A DNA stretch of 19,055 bases from CBDCWA01 sp046048295 (GTDB lineage: Bacteria; Pseudomonadota; Alphaproteobacteria; Rhizobiales; Hyphomicrobiaceae): positions 1 through 19,055 of the forward strand of contig JBJOGJ010000053.1 in the NCBI GenBank assembly GCA_046048295.1, read 5' to 3'. This document shows positions 6,958 through 15,473 of this stretch, in pieces. The notes below the pieces were generated by a model. That model saw nothing but the letters and a program-made list of their open reading frames with translations. It did no database searches and had not been told where the DNA came from. Made by a program: the position numbers and the translations under genes. How positions within the stretch are numbered: the first letter of the stretch is position 1; every line of letters starts with the position of its first letter.

Positions 6958-9900
6958 TCAATTCTTCTTGTCGCCAGCGAGCTTCTCGAGGCTCCGCTGC
7001 AGAGCAGGTGGCAGTGTCGCGTTTCGCCGCGGCGGGCTCTGTGTCGTCGACCCTGGTCGGGTGCCGTTACCGTTGGCTGGCGGAACCGTTTGCCCGATCG
7101 GATCGCCGGCCTCACCGCGCCCCTCGGGTCTCATCGGCCCACGGCTGATGTCGGGACGTTGAGGAGGAACAGGCGGTCTTTGCGATTGCCCATTTGCCCC
7201 CTCGCCCTGGCCGGGAGCTCGCTCTCGTGCCAACCGCCCCGCCCCATCGCCCGGCTCGGGTCCGGCAACCCCGGCATTGCCCCCGAACTTGGAGAGCACA
7301 CTCGCGATTGAACCGACGGCACGCGCAGTCGCATCGAATGCTTGTCCCCCGCCTGCGCCACCGTTTGCGCCGGCTGGATGGCTACGGCTGTTCCCGTTGC
7401 TTCTGCCCCCGTCGCCTCTGCCCATGTTGCGGGCCGCCGATTGCACCGATACCGGCACCGTTGGCGGACCGGTCCGCACAGCCGCTTGCCCCGGGTTCGC
7501 GTGTTGTGGTGGCGGCGCGTGACCTGCTGCCTGCCGTGGCGGCTGCGGCGGACTTACCCGTGCCGGTTGCTGCTGCGGCGGTGGCCTCGTTTCTGCTCCG
7601 GCCGGACGCTGCGGCGGCGGTCCGTTCTGCGGCCGCCTCGGCCGGGTTCGCATCAGGCTGTTGGCGCCAGCCGCATCGCTACCCGCTGGCACGGCCGGCG
7701 GATACGCCGAGGGCCCTCCGACACCGCTTCCATCCACGCCACGCGAGCCGTTCGGAACCGGCATCCCGCTGTCCTTCGGCTGCTGTTCTGGCGACCGCTT
7801 CTGCCCCGACTTCCGCCTCGTATTGATCGTGAACAGTCCTCGCCGTTGCAGCGCGCGCTCCGACTTGCTCACCATCTTGAGAAACTTGAGGACCTCGCTC
7901 ATTGGCATGGCGCCGCCGTAGTAGAACCCCTGCGCATACTCGCAGCCGATCGACCTCAGGAAGCCGACATCGCTCGATGCCTCGACCCCTTCGGCAACCA
8001 CTTTCTTTCCAAGCTCGTGCGACAATGCAACGATCGACCTGACGATTGCCGAACCCGGCCCCTCCTGTCCGGATTGCACGAGGTCGCGATCGATTTTCAG
8101 CGTGTCGACGGGGAATCGCTGCAGATAGGAGAGCGATGAGTAACCGGTCCCGAAATCATCGATCGCGATGCCGGCCCCGGTAGCGCGAAGCACCTCCAGC
8201 GCCTCGGCAGCCTGCTCGGGATTCTCCATCACAAGCGACTCGGTAATCTCGAGCTTAAGTGTCTGCGGCGGAATGACCTGCCGCCCGATGATCTGCCGCA
8301 CCTCCTGGATCAACTCCGGCCGCAGCAACTGCCGGCTGGAGACGTTGACGCTGACGAATAGCTGTTTCTCGCTCCTCGGCAGTTCCTTGTGCCAGCGCGC
8401 GGCATCCTGCACCGCGCGGCTCAAGACGTAGGAGCCGAGCCTGACGATGAGATCCGTTTGCTCTGCGACCGGCAGGAAGTCATCGGGATTGATCATGCCC
8501 ACCCGCGGATGCTGCCAACGCACCAGCGCTTCGAAACCGGCGAGTTCCTCGGTGGCGAGATAGATGATCGGCTGATAGAGCACCTGGATCTCGTTGCGCT
8601 CCAACGCCTGCCTGAGATCGCTTTCGATGGTCAGCCGGTCGTCCACGTCCTCCCGATGGTGCGGCTCGAACAGTTCGACCTTGTCGGCGCCGTTCCGTTT
8701 CGCACGGTACATGGCGATCTCGGCATCGCGAAGAAGATCGCCGCCATCGTCCTGGCTGCCGTCGTTCACGGCAATGCCGATAGAGGCAGTAAGCACGATA
8801 TCCTGGCCGGTGATCCGGATCGGCGCCCGGAGGCTCCGCCGAATCCGCTCGGCGCGCATGGCAAGCCCCGTGGGATCCTGCTCTTCGACGAACAGGATTG
8901 CGAACTGGTCGCCCGCCACCCGGCCAAGCGTGTCATTCGGCCCGATGTGCTTCTCGAGCCTCTTCGCAACTGTCAGGAGCAGGCTGTCTCCGACCGTCAG
9001 GCCGAAAGACGAGTTGGCACTCTTGAACTTGTCGATGTCGATGAAGAGGACCGTCTCGCCGCCGCCACCCGTCCCTGTTCGGATCATCGCCTGGCTGACA
9101 CGATCGATGAAGAGCGCCCGGTTCGGCAGTCCGGTCAGGCTGTCATGCACGGCATCATGCAGCAGCCGTTCCTGCGAACGCTTCGCCTCCGTGATATCAC
9201 GCATCAGCCCCACGCACCGCAATGAATGGCGGTCCGATGATTTCATCGCCGCCGCCTCGAGATCGAACCAGCGGTACGTCCCGTCGGCATGGCGAATCCT
9301 GAATTTCTGCAGAAGATCGCCGCCGCCACGTTCCTGCGCCGACCACAACATCAGCCGGAACCGCTCCCGGTCGGCATCGTGGAGCTGCATGAGGAAATCG
9401 TCGACCCTGGTGGACAGTGCGCCCGGAGGCAGGTCGAGCGCCGCTTCCACTCCGGGCGAGACCTTGATTTCCTGCCGCCTGGCATTCCACTCCCAGACAG
9501 CGGCGCCGGACCCCTCGATGGCGAGCGATCGCAACAACTGCTCGCTCGGAGCAACGGAATCCATCGTATCAACGGACCTGAACGCGAACTGCGTCACTGC
9601 AAACCCGACGAGCACGACCACCAGCACCAGCCCCGCCACGAGACTGGAAACGACGATCGGACCGGCGAGCTTGCCCGTCAGCACCATCGCCGCCGCAAAT
9701 ATCCAGACCATGAACAGCATCCAGGTCGGCAGCAGCGACAGCGCGCGGTCCTGCCGCCTGAGGGTCAGGTAGAGGATGAACAGCGCGCCGATCGCCCCGA
9801 GCCCGGCGAACGATGCCCTGGCGAACGTCGCGGCAAGTCGCGGGTCGATGACGGCAATCGCAACGAGGCCGAGCTGCGCCACGATCCAGACCCCGAGCAG

Positions 9901-10788
9901 CATACGCATGAAGCCATGCCACGCACCGAGTCTCAGGAACACGTGCAGGAAGATGACGAAGCTCGCCGCCATGGCAGACTCGGTCGCCGCTCTGTAGACC
10001 GCATTATCCTCGGCCCGCAGTTGCAGCAGCTTATGCCAGAATCCGAAATCGACGCAGAGGTAGGCGAGCACACACCACGTCACCAGCGCCGCGCATGGGA
10101 ATATCGCCTTGTGGTTCGCAGCGAACACCGCCGTCAGGAAGATGCCGAGCACGCCCGTGATACCGAGCATGATGCCATTGAAGAGCTGCCTGTCGCGCGC
10201 CCTGAGTTCATAGATTAGCGGTGTCCAGAGTTCGGCTCTCGGAAACCGGTCCGAGGCCAGCTCGACTGCGTAGGTGACGGTCTGCCTGGGCTCGAGCGTG
10301 ATCCGGAAGATGTCCGCACGATCGTTCTTCACGCGTTCCGGCAGGAACCCGATAGACGGCGTCACTGCTTCGATACGCTTGGCGTCGAGATCTGGCCACA
10401 CGATGCCGGAACCGATCAGCGTGTACCGCTCGACCGTCAACCAGCGTTCGATTGGCTGGTCGGAAGCGTTGGTGAGTGCGAATACGAGCCAGTTCGGATT
10501 TGTTCCGGGCGTCGCAGCCCTCACCGTCATGCGCCCCTTCACGCCATCTGCGCCGGGCGCCGTCTGCAATTGTACGTTGTCTCCCCGCCCTTCGATGAAT
10601 TCGCCCTGGGGCGAAATCTCGACAACCTCCATGTCCGGCTTGATGGCGATGGCGTCCATGGCCGATGCACGCTCCACCGGGACCGCCAGCAACGCGGTCA
10701 GCGCCAGCAGTGCGACCAGCGCCATACGGAGCGGTGTCCATCGGGGATCTGAACGCCCTGGGGCGGCATCGGGCTTGAGCCGGAACAT
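6958..10788 (-). CDS. Membrane c-di-GMP phosphodiesterase: 7TM, PAS, degenerate GGDEF, EAL, Pro/Gly-rich tail
   Basis: Likely inner-membrane sensor that degrades cyclic di-GMP. The start is the ATG at 10788 (MFRLKPD), 1 nt past the preceding stop; an in-frame extension to 11016 would lie inside the acetyltransferase gene. Layout of the 1276 residues: signal peptide 1-43; periplasmic domain to about 200, resembling 7TMR-DISMED2; seven membrane segments about 205-402; PAS about 418-530; GGDEF about 540-710; EAL about 730-980; disordered tail about 985-1276. The GGDEF signature is AGDQF (625-629) and the upstream RxxD inhibitory site reads GPND, so cyclase activity is probably lost. The EAL catalytic set looks complete: EAL (753-755), NVSS, LEITES, DDFGTG (877-882), KID, AEGVE and QGF. 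The Pro/Gln/Gly-rich tail is unusual and ends in a short helix-like LPPALQRSLEKLAGDKK segment. Confidence 0.9.
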   Translation of the reverse strand: MFRLKPDAAPGRSDPRWTPLRMALVALLALTALLAVPVERASAMDAIAIKPDMEVVEISPQGEFIEGRGDNVQLQTAPGADGVKGRMTVRAATPGTNPNWLVFALTNASDQPIERWLTVERYTLIGSGIVWPDLDAKRIEAVTPSIGFLPERVKNDRADIFRITLEPRQTVTYAVELASDRFPRAELWTPLIYELRARDRQLFNGIMLGITGVLGIFLTAVFAANHKAIFPCAALVTWCVLAYLCVDFGFWHKLLQLRAEDNAVYRAATESAMAASFVIFLHVFLRLGAWHGFMRMLLGVWIVAQLGLVAIAVIDPRLAATFARASFAGLGAIGALFILYLTLRRQDRALSLLPTWMLFMVWIFAAAMVLTGKLAGPIVVSSLVAGLVLVVVLVGFAVTQFAFRSVDTMDSVAPSEQLLRSLAIEGSGAAVWEWNARRQEIKVSPGVEAALDLPPGALSTRVDDFLMQLHDADRERFRLMLWSAQERGGGDLLQKFRIRHADGTYRWFDLEAAAMKSSDRHSLRCVGLMRDITEAKRSQERLLHDAVHDSLTGLPNRALFIDRVSQAMIRTGTGGGGETVLFIDIDKFKSANSSFGLTVGDSLLLTVAKRLEKHIGPNDTLGRVAGDQFAILFVEEQDPTGLAMRAERIRRSLRAPIRITGQDIVLTASIGIAVNDGSQDDGGDLLRDAEIAMYRAKRNGADKVELFEPHHREDVDDRLTIESDLRQALERNEIQVLYQPIIYLATEELAGFEALVRWQHPRVGMINPDDFLPVAEQTDLIVRLGSYVLSRAVQDAARWHKELPRSEKQLFVSVNVSSRQLLRPELIQEVRQIIGRQVIPPQTLKLEITESLVMENPEQAAEALEVLRATGAGIAIDDFGTGYSSLSYLQRFPVDTLKIDRDLVQSGQEGPGSAIVRSIVALSHELGKKVVAEGVEASSDVGFLRSIGCEYAQGFYYGGAMPMSEVLKFLKMVSKSERALQRRGLFTINTRRKSGQKRSPEQQPKDSGMPVPNGSRGVDGSGVGGPSAYPPAVPAGSDAAGANSLMRTRPRRPQNGPPPQRPAGAETRPPPQQQPARVSPPQPPRQAAGHAPPPQHANPGQAAVRTGPPTVPVSVQSAARNMGRGDGGRSNGNSRSHPAGANGGAGGGQAFDATARAVGSIASVLSKFGGNAGVAGPEPGDGAGRLARERAPGQGEGANGQSQRPPVPPQRPDISRGPMRPEGRGEAGDPIGQTVPPANGNGTRPGSTTQSPPRRNATLPPALQRSLEKLAGDKKN

Positions 10789-10789
10789 G

Positions 10790-11392
10790 CTAGGTCGAAC
10801 CTTCTCCAGACTCGTGCTCGTCGACCAGCAGGGCAAACAGCAGGTGATCCTGCCAGGCACCGTTGATCTTGAGATACTTGCGCGCCAGTCCCTCGCGAAC
10901 GAAGCCGTTCCGTTCAAGCACCTTCTGCGAAGCGAAGTTGTTCTGCAGGCACGCCGCCTCGACCCTGTGCAGGTTGATCTCCGCAAAGGCGAACTGGGTC
11001 GCTGCCGCCACCGCATCGCTCATATATCCCCGGCGGACATATGGCTCGCCCATCCAGTATCCGAGTGATGCCGTTTGCGCCACGCCGCGCCGCACGTTGC
11101 TCAACGTAACGCCACCGACCAATGCGTCGTCGGCCCTGCGGTAGATGAAGAATGCATACCCCAGATCTTCGCGCAGCTCCCGCTGGTAGTGCCTGAGACG
11201 GCGTCGGAATGAAGGTCTTGATAGCTCGTCCCGCGACCACTTCGGCTCCCAGGGAACCAGATGGTCCCTGCTGCGTGCCCTGAGTTCCGCCCATGCTGCG
11301 TAGTCGAAGCTGTTGGGCGGCCTGAGCCAAACTTTTTCGCCGAAGACCGACAGCGTCTCCCCGAAGGCAGGTCCGTTCTTGAGGAACACCAT
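10790..11392 (-). CDS. GNAT-family N-acetyltransferase, RimJ/RimL type
   Basis: Cytoplasmic acetyl-CoA-dependent acetyltransferase of the GNAT superfamily. RimJ/RimL members modify N-termini of ribosomal proteins, but relatives have many targets, so the substrate here is unknown. The 200 residues include an early LRPPNSFDYAAWAELR segment and the acetyl-CoA loop VRRGYMSDA (RRGYM at 120-124). The conserved helix-turn NLHRVEAACLQNNFASQKVLERNGFVREG is typical of RimJ. The ATG at 11392 directly follows the TGA of the protease gene (11395-11393). The TAG at 10792-10790 is 1 nt before the EAL gene, so all three are probably co-translated. Confidence 0.88.
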   Translation of the reverse strand: MVFLKNGPAFGETLSVFGEKVWLRPPNSFDYAAWAELRARSRDHLVPWEPKWSRDELSRPSFRRRLRHYQRELREDLGYAFFIYRRADDALVGGVTLSNVRRGVAQTASLGYWMGEPYVRRGYMSDAVAAATQFAFAEINLHRVEAACLQNNFASQKVLERNGFVREGLARKYLKINGAWQDHLLFALLVDEHESGEGST

Positions 11393-12673
11393 TCACTGCA
11401 CTCCGGCCATTGCCATGACACGCTTCTCTGCCGCGAATGCAAATTTCTCCGACAAGCGCCCGGCACCGACGACCGAGATCGACGGCCTCGCACACGTGAA
11501 CATGTTCCTGGCAAAGTGCATGAGGCGGTCTCCGTCCACTTCCTCGACCCGCTCGATGAGTTCCGCCGGCGTCATGATCCGCCCGTATGCCATCAGGTGC
11601 CGTGCCATTTGCTCGGCCCTTGCCGACGAGTTCTCGAGACCCATGAGCAGACCGGACTTGAGCTGGGCCTTGGCCCGCACGATCTCGCGCTCGGACACCT
11701 TGGTCTCCGCAAGCCTGCCAAGCTCTGCTGCGACGACATCGCTCAATTCGTCCATCTGGTCCCGCCCCGTTGCAGCATGGATCGTGAATAGCCCGCCGTC
11801 CCAAAGCCCCCAGGCCGACGAGTAGATCGCGTAACAGAGGCCCCGCTTCTCCCTGACCTCCTGGAACAGCCGAGACGACATCCCTCCACCGAGCAGGCCA
11901 GAGAAAACCTGGGCCGTGAAATAATCGGGCTCGACGTAGGAAGGAGACTTGAACCCGATAAGCAGATGGCACTGCTCGAATGACTTGTTCGAGAACTTTG
12001 TTCCACCGACATACCTGGCCGGCTCGGCCTCCGGCACACTGCCCCCATTGAGGCCGCCAAATAGGGCTTCAGCGTGGCGGACGAGTACGTTGTGCTCAAC
12101 TGAACCTGCAGCCGAAAGCACCATCCCGGGAGCGACATATTTGCCGTCCAGGAACAGGGAAAGCTCCTCCCCGCCAAGCCTGGAAACACTTTCCGGTGTA
12201 CCGATGATCGCCCTGCCGACAGGTTGATCCGGAAACGCCGCCTCCTGCAGGTAGTCGTAGGCGAGTTCTTCCGGACTATCGAGCGTACCTGCGATCTCCT
12301 GCAGCACCACCTCTTTTTCACGCGTGATTTCGTCCGGCGCGAAATTCGAGTTCTGCAGAATGTCGGCGAGGATATCGAGTGCCAGCGCCTCGTCGCCCTT
12401 CAGCACACGCGCATAGTAGGCCGTGGTCTCGAGGCTCGTTGAAGCATTGAGATCGCCGCCGACGTTTTCTATTTCCTCGGCGATGTCCCGCGCCGAACGT
12501 CGCTTCGTCCCCTTGAATGCCATGTGCTCCAGGAAATGCGACACCCCGTGCTCGGTCAGGTTCTCATGCCGCGCCCCAGCGCCGACCCAGAGTCCGAGAG
12601 ACAACGTCTCGAGATGCGGCATCGAATGCGACACGACACTCAGTCCGTTTTCAAGCGAGGTAATCTCCGGCAT
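11393..12673 (-). CDS. M16-family zinc protease, processing-peptidase-like
   Basis: Zinc metallopeptidase of the M16B group (bacterial relatives of the mitochondrial processing peptidase beta subunit). The inverted zinc motif HFLEH is at residues 46-50 and the third ligand E126 lies exactly 76 residues after the last histidine. The C-terminal M16 domain carries FSGLLGGGMSSRLFQEVREK followed by GLCYAIYS. Length 426 fits the family. Two starts are possible: the ATG at 12679 overlaps the thrC stop as ATGA, with GGAGG only 3 nt away, and the ATG at 12673 has GGAGG at 9 nt. I chose 12673; the difference is two residues (MT). It lacks a signal peptide, so it is probably cytoplasmic. It lies between thrC and the GNAT gene. 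Confidence 0.92.
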   Translation of the reverse strand: MPEITSLENGLSVVSHSMPHLETLSLGLWVGAGARHENLTEHGVSHFLEHMAFKGTKRRSARDIAEEIENVGGDLNASTSLETTAYYARVLKGDEALALDILADILQNSNFAPDEITREKEVVLQEIAGTLDSPEELAYDYLQEAAFPDQPVGRAIIGTPESVSRLGGEELSLFLDGKYVAPGMVLSAAGSVEHNVLVRHAEALFGGLNGGSVPEAEPARYVGGTKFSNKSFEQCHLLIGFKSPSYVEPDYFTAQVFSGLLGGGMSSRLFQEVREKRGLCYAIYSSAWGLWDGGLFTIHAATGRDQMDELSDVVAAELGRLAETKVSEREIVRAKAQLKSGLLMGLENSSARAEQMARHLMAYGRIMTPAELIERVEEVDGDRLMHFARNMFTCARPSISVVGAGRLSEKFAFAAEKRVMAMAGVQ

Positions 12674-12675
12674 CG

Positions 12676-14082
12676 TCATGCCCCTCCACTGACCGCCCGG
12701 GCCTTGCCCTCGACGTACCGCTGCACGGCGCCGAGATCGTTGTCGGCAACATCGTAGTTCTCGGGATCGCCCATCAGCCGGTCGAGGCGCGGCGGCAGTC
12801 CTGGCCGCCTGCCGGTTATCTCTGCCATCGCATCCGGAAATTTCGCCGGGTGCGCGGTGGCGAGCACCACGCCTGCCGCGCTGCGCCTGTCCAGCACCTG
12901 CTCCGCGCCGAATATTCCGCACGCGGTATGCGGATCCGCGAGGTAGCCAGACCGCTCGAGCGTGTTGCGAATCGTCGCCGCGACGTCGCGCTCGGTTGCG
13001 CGCACCGCATCGAACGTCTCCTTGAGCGCGGCATGTGCCGGCCCAAGCGCGAATCGTCCCGACTGCGCGAGCGACCCCATCTGTGCGCGCACCATCCCGG
13101 CATCCCGCCCCGAGGCCTCGAACAGCGCGCGCTCGAAATTCGACGAGACCTGTATGTCCATCGAAGGTGATGTCGTCGCCACGACCTCGTGCGTTGCGTA
13201 GGTTCCGGTTTCCATTGCGCGCGGCAGGATGTCGTTTGCGTTCGACGCGATCACCAGCCTGTCGATGGAAAGCCCCATCTTTTTCGCAACGAATCCAGCG
13301 AAGATATCGCCGAAGTTGCCGGTAGGAACGGCAAACGATAGCCGACGGCTCGGTGCGCCGAGCGCCGCCCCGGCGGCGAAATAGTACGTGACCTGCGCAA
13401 CGATCCGCGCCCAGTTGATCGAGTTGACGCCCGAGAGCCTGACCCTGTCGCGAAACCGGAGATCGTTGAACATCCCCTTCACCAGCGCCTGACAGTCGTC
13501 GAACGTACCCTTTATCGCCAACGCATGTACGTTCTTATCCACCGGCGTCGTCATCATCCGCCGCTGCACGTCCGACACGCGCCCGTCGGGGAACAGGATC
13601 ACCACGTCGACCCGGTCGAGGCCGCGGAACGCCTCGATCGCAGCCCCCCCGGTGTCGCCCGAAGTTGCCCCGACGATCGTCGCCCGCTCGCCGCGCTTGG
13701 CCAGCACGTGGTCCATCAGCTGCGCCAGGATTTGCATCGCCACGTCTTTGAAGGCCAGCGTCGGACCGTGGAAGAGCTCCAGTATGAAGAGATTGGTGTC
13801 CGTTTGCACAATCGGCGTCACAGCCGGATGCCCGAATGACGAGTAGGCCCTCCTGGCCATCTGCAGGAGTTCATCGCGCCCGATCGAGTTGCCGACAAAC
13901 GGTGCAATGATCTCGACTGCAATTTCCGGAAACGGCCGGCCGGCGAATGATCCGATCGTCTTGCTGTCGATCGAGGGCCAGCTCTCGGGCAGGTACAGTC
14001 CGCCGTCTCGCGCCAATCCTGCAAGCAGGACGTCCTCGAAATCCAGAACCGGCGCCTCGCCCCTCGTCGAAACGTACTTCAC
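12676..14082 (-). CDS. thrC: Threonine synthase
   Basis: PLP enzyme converting O-phosphohomoserine to threonine, the last step of threonine biosynthesis. The 468-residue protein begins MKYVSTRGEAP, a start typical of the family, read from a GTG codon at 14082. The PLP-binding lysine is K112 in HGPTLAFKDVAMQ. Further motifs are GATSGDTGGAAIEAF, the SGVNSINWARIVAQ segment and PTGNFGDIFAG, which holds phosphate. Full length compared with E. coli ThrC (about 430) and rhizobial forms (about 465). No strong Shine-Dalgarno is visible before the GTG. It heads the four-gene minus-strand run and its stop codon touches the start of the M16 protease gene. Confidence 0.96.
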   Translation of the reverse strand: MKYVSTRGEAPVLDFEDVLLAGLARDGGLYLPESWPSIDSKTIGSFAGRPFPEIAVEIIAPFVGNSIGRDELLQMARRAYSSFGHPAVTPIVQTDTNLFILELFHGPTLAFKDVAMQILAQLMDHVLAKRGERATIVGATSGDTGGAAIEAFRGLDRVDVVILFPDGRVSDVQRRMMTTPVDKNVHALAIKGTFDDCQALVKGMFNDLRFRDRVRLSGVNSINWARIVAQVTYYFAAGAALGAPSRRLSFAVPTGNFGDIFAGFVAKKMGLSIDRLVIASNANDILPRAMETGTYATHEVVATTSPSMDIQVSSNFERALFEASGRDAGMVRAQMGSLAQSGRFALGPAHAALKETFDAVRATERDVAATIRNTLERSGYLADPHTACGIFGAEQVLDRRSAAGVVLATAHPAKFPDAMAEITGRRPGLPPRLDRLMGDPENYDVADNDLGAVQRYVEGKARAVSGGA

Positions 14083-14188
14083 TTGAACGCGCTCGCTTTT
14101 CGAAATTGAGTTGCAGTCACGGTAGAGCCCAAACCGGCCCCGAACAAGGCCACTGCCGGGCGCACCGGCACAAGTGTTCCCTTATCCA

Positions 14189-14212
14189 GAGCCTGTACAC
14201 CGCTCCAGGCTC
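14189..14212 (-). repeat. Inverted repeat in the thrC upstream region
   Basis: Seven-bp perfect arms (GAGCCTG and CAGGCTC) flank a 10-nt loop, about 107 bp before the thrC start codon. It has no T-run and is not a terminator. It may be a leader hairpin or a protein site. The rest of the 199-bp gap between thrC and SURF1 (14083-14281) holds the probable thrC promoter, but no convincing -35/-10 pair could be picked. Confidence 0.3.
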
Positions 14213-14246
14213 GAGCAGCCCCCACATACCGCGATAGACGTCTCGG

Positions 14247-14274
14247 AAAAACCCCCTAAGGCAACCTTGGCGAG
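14247..14274 (-). terminator. Probable terminator after SURF1
   Basis: Starting 7 bp past the SURF1 stop codon, the minus strand reads CGCCAAGG, TTG, then CCTTAGG with one bulged A. A G-run and five T's (AAAAA at 14247-14251 on the plus strand) follow. The stem is imperfect, so efficiency is uncertain, but the position is right for ending the oxidase/SURF1 transcript before the thrC unit. Confidence 0.5.
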
Positions 14275-14281
14275 GTACAGC

Positions 14282-15034
14282 CTATACGCGTGTCGGCTGG
14301 CCGTTGACCCGGCTCCAGACGAACGCCGCCCACACGCCGATGAGTGTGAGCGCCAACCCATACCAGGTCAGCGCATACTCGAGATGACGGTTCACCAGTT
14401 TCGTGTTGGTAGTGCCGGCCTGCGGAAACCCGCCTGCCTCCACCGATCCCGGAACCGCATCGACGAAATAGGGCAGGACCCGCTGCCGCTGCTGGCCGAG
14501 TGCTGCAGCCGCCATCCCGTCGACATCGCGCCAATACCAGACGTTCTTGTCGGGCCGGTTTTCCGGCGTGAACCACCCGGCCTCGCCAGGCCGTCGCAAC
14601 AGTCCCACCACCCCGGACTGCGCCGGCCCCTGCCAGTTGCGCCAAGTCTGCCGCTCCCGCAACCTGTCGGGCACGACCCCCCGGTTGACGATCACCCATC
14701 GCCCATCGTCGAGTTGCATCGGCGTATATGCATGCCAGCCGAGGCCGCCGGGCTGCGAGGAAGGCGCGTAATAGAACTGCACCGCCTCGTGCTTGAAACG
14801 CCCGGACAGCTTGACCCGCGCATAGGCGATATCCGAACCCTTGGCCGACTCGGCGAGAACCTCGTCGAGCGGACGCGCCGGCGCCCCCGCCCTGGCATCG
14901 ATCTGCGCCTGTAGCCCGTCTTTCCACGCCTTGCGCTGCATCTGCCACGTGCCGAGCGCGAACAGCACGGCCAGCGCGGGAAGCGCCAGTACCGTCACCC
15001 AGAGCACGCCAGCCGAACGCATTCTACCAATCAC
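14282..15034 (-). CDS. SURF1-family cytochrome c oxidase assembly protein
   Basis: Inner-membrane assembly factor that helps heme a insertion into subunit I of aa3-type cytochrome c oxidase. The 250 residues show the SURF1 hairpin: an N-terminal membrane segment (about 8-28) leading into GTWQMQRK (28-35), a large periplasmic domain, and a C-terminal segment (ALTWYGLALTLIGVWAAFVW). Typical family pieces are HAYTPMQLDDGRWVIVNRGVVP and RPDKNVWYWRDV. The GTG at 15034 lies 3 nt after the DUF983 stop codon and GGGGA is upstream; the in-frame ATG at 15022 is an alternative. It belongs with the ctaD-ctaB-ctaG-ctaE group just upstream. Confidence 0.93.
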   Translation of the reverse strand: MIGRMRSAGVLWVTVLALPALAVLFALGTWQMQRKAWKDGLQAQIDARAGAPARPLDEVLAESAKGSDIAYARVKLSGRFKHEAVQFYYAPSSQPGGLGWHAYTPMQLDDGRWVIVNRGVVPDRLRERQTWRNWQGPAQSGVVGLLRRPGEAGWFTPENRPDKNVWYWRDVDGMAAAALGQQRQRVLPYFVDAVPGSVEAGGFPQAGTTNTKLVNRHLEYALTWYGLALTLIGVWAAFVWSRVNGQPTRV

Positions 15035-15037
15035 GGG

Positions 15038-15406
15038 TCAGTCCCCGGCAAGTCGGCCTACCTCGGCCTTGTGCTTGAACTGCAGGGCGATCAGGAGTCC
15101 CTTGAGCGGCCTTAGCAAACCGAGCGCCACGCCAAGCGTCACCGGCGCCCAGATCGCAACGTGAGCCCAGAGCGGCGGCGAGAAGCGGAACTCGACGATC
15201 AGCGCCGCACCGAGGATCACGAAGCCGAGGATCATGATGGCGAACACGGCCGGGCCATCGCCGCTGTCTATGAAGCTGAATCCCAGTCCGCAGCCCTCGC
15301 ACTGCTCCCGCACATCGAGCGACATCGGCCCCTTGAACAGCTTGCCGACCCCGCATTGCGGACATCTGCAGCCAAGGCCGGCCGAAACGGCACTGGGAGT
15401 AGTCAT
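15038..15406 (-). CDS. DUF983 zinc-ribbon membrane protein
   Basis: Small membrane protein of the DUF983 family, commonly found beside cytochrome oxidase genes in alphaproteobacteria; its exact role is not established. The 122-residue reading has a probable zinc ribbon with two CxxC pairs (C15/C18 and C36/C39). Two hydrophobic segments follow (VFAIMILGFVILGAALIVEF and WAHVAIWAPVTLGVALGLL). Three nearby ATGs at 15424, 15415 and 15406 are possible; 15406 has AAGGG at a sensible 9-nt distance and was chosen. Readings further upstream run into the terminator hairpin. It lies 3 nt before SURF1 and was probably kept with it for oxidase assembly. Confidence 0.88.
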   Translation of the reverse strand: MTTPSAVSAGLGCRCPQCGVGKLFKGPMSLDVREQCEGCGLGFSFIDSGDGPAVFAIMILGFVILGAALIVEFRFSPPLWAHVAIWAPVTLGVALGLLRPLKGLLIALQFKHKAEVGRLAGD

Positions 15407-15473
15407 CTCGCTCATCCCTTGCATATGGTCCGAGGCGCCCCGCAATAACAGTCGAGTGCGCGTCCGTGCGACG

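Noticed and set aside
7400..7760. Proline-rich tail considered as a tandem DNA repeat or satellite
   Set aside because: The amino-acid composition is repetitive, but no exact repeat unit recurs at a fixed period by eye; it is low-complexity coding sequence, not a tandem array.
7194..8139. Plus-strand frames opposite the proline-rich tail
   Set aside because: The GC-rich repeat-like coding of the tail keeps other frames open; they give Arg/Ala/Pro-rich products without features.
8389..10218. Long plus-strand frames (8389-9225, 8594-9772, 9289-10218) over the EAL gene
   Set aside because: Opposite the well-supported PAS-GGDEF-EAL coding sequence, low-complexity in charged residues, no ribosome-binding site or domain. 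Shadows.
10789..11016. N-terminal extension of the EAL protein into the GNAT gene
   Set aside because: The extension (Arg/Ser/Thr/Cys-rich) overlaps the acetyltransferase in another frame, and the ATG at 10788 gives a proper signal peptide 1 nt after the GNAT stop.
12680..12922. N-terminal extension of the M16 protease into thrC
   Set aside because: The extension is Arg-rich shadow of thrC; M16 homology begins at the ATGs at 12679/12673.
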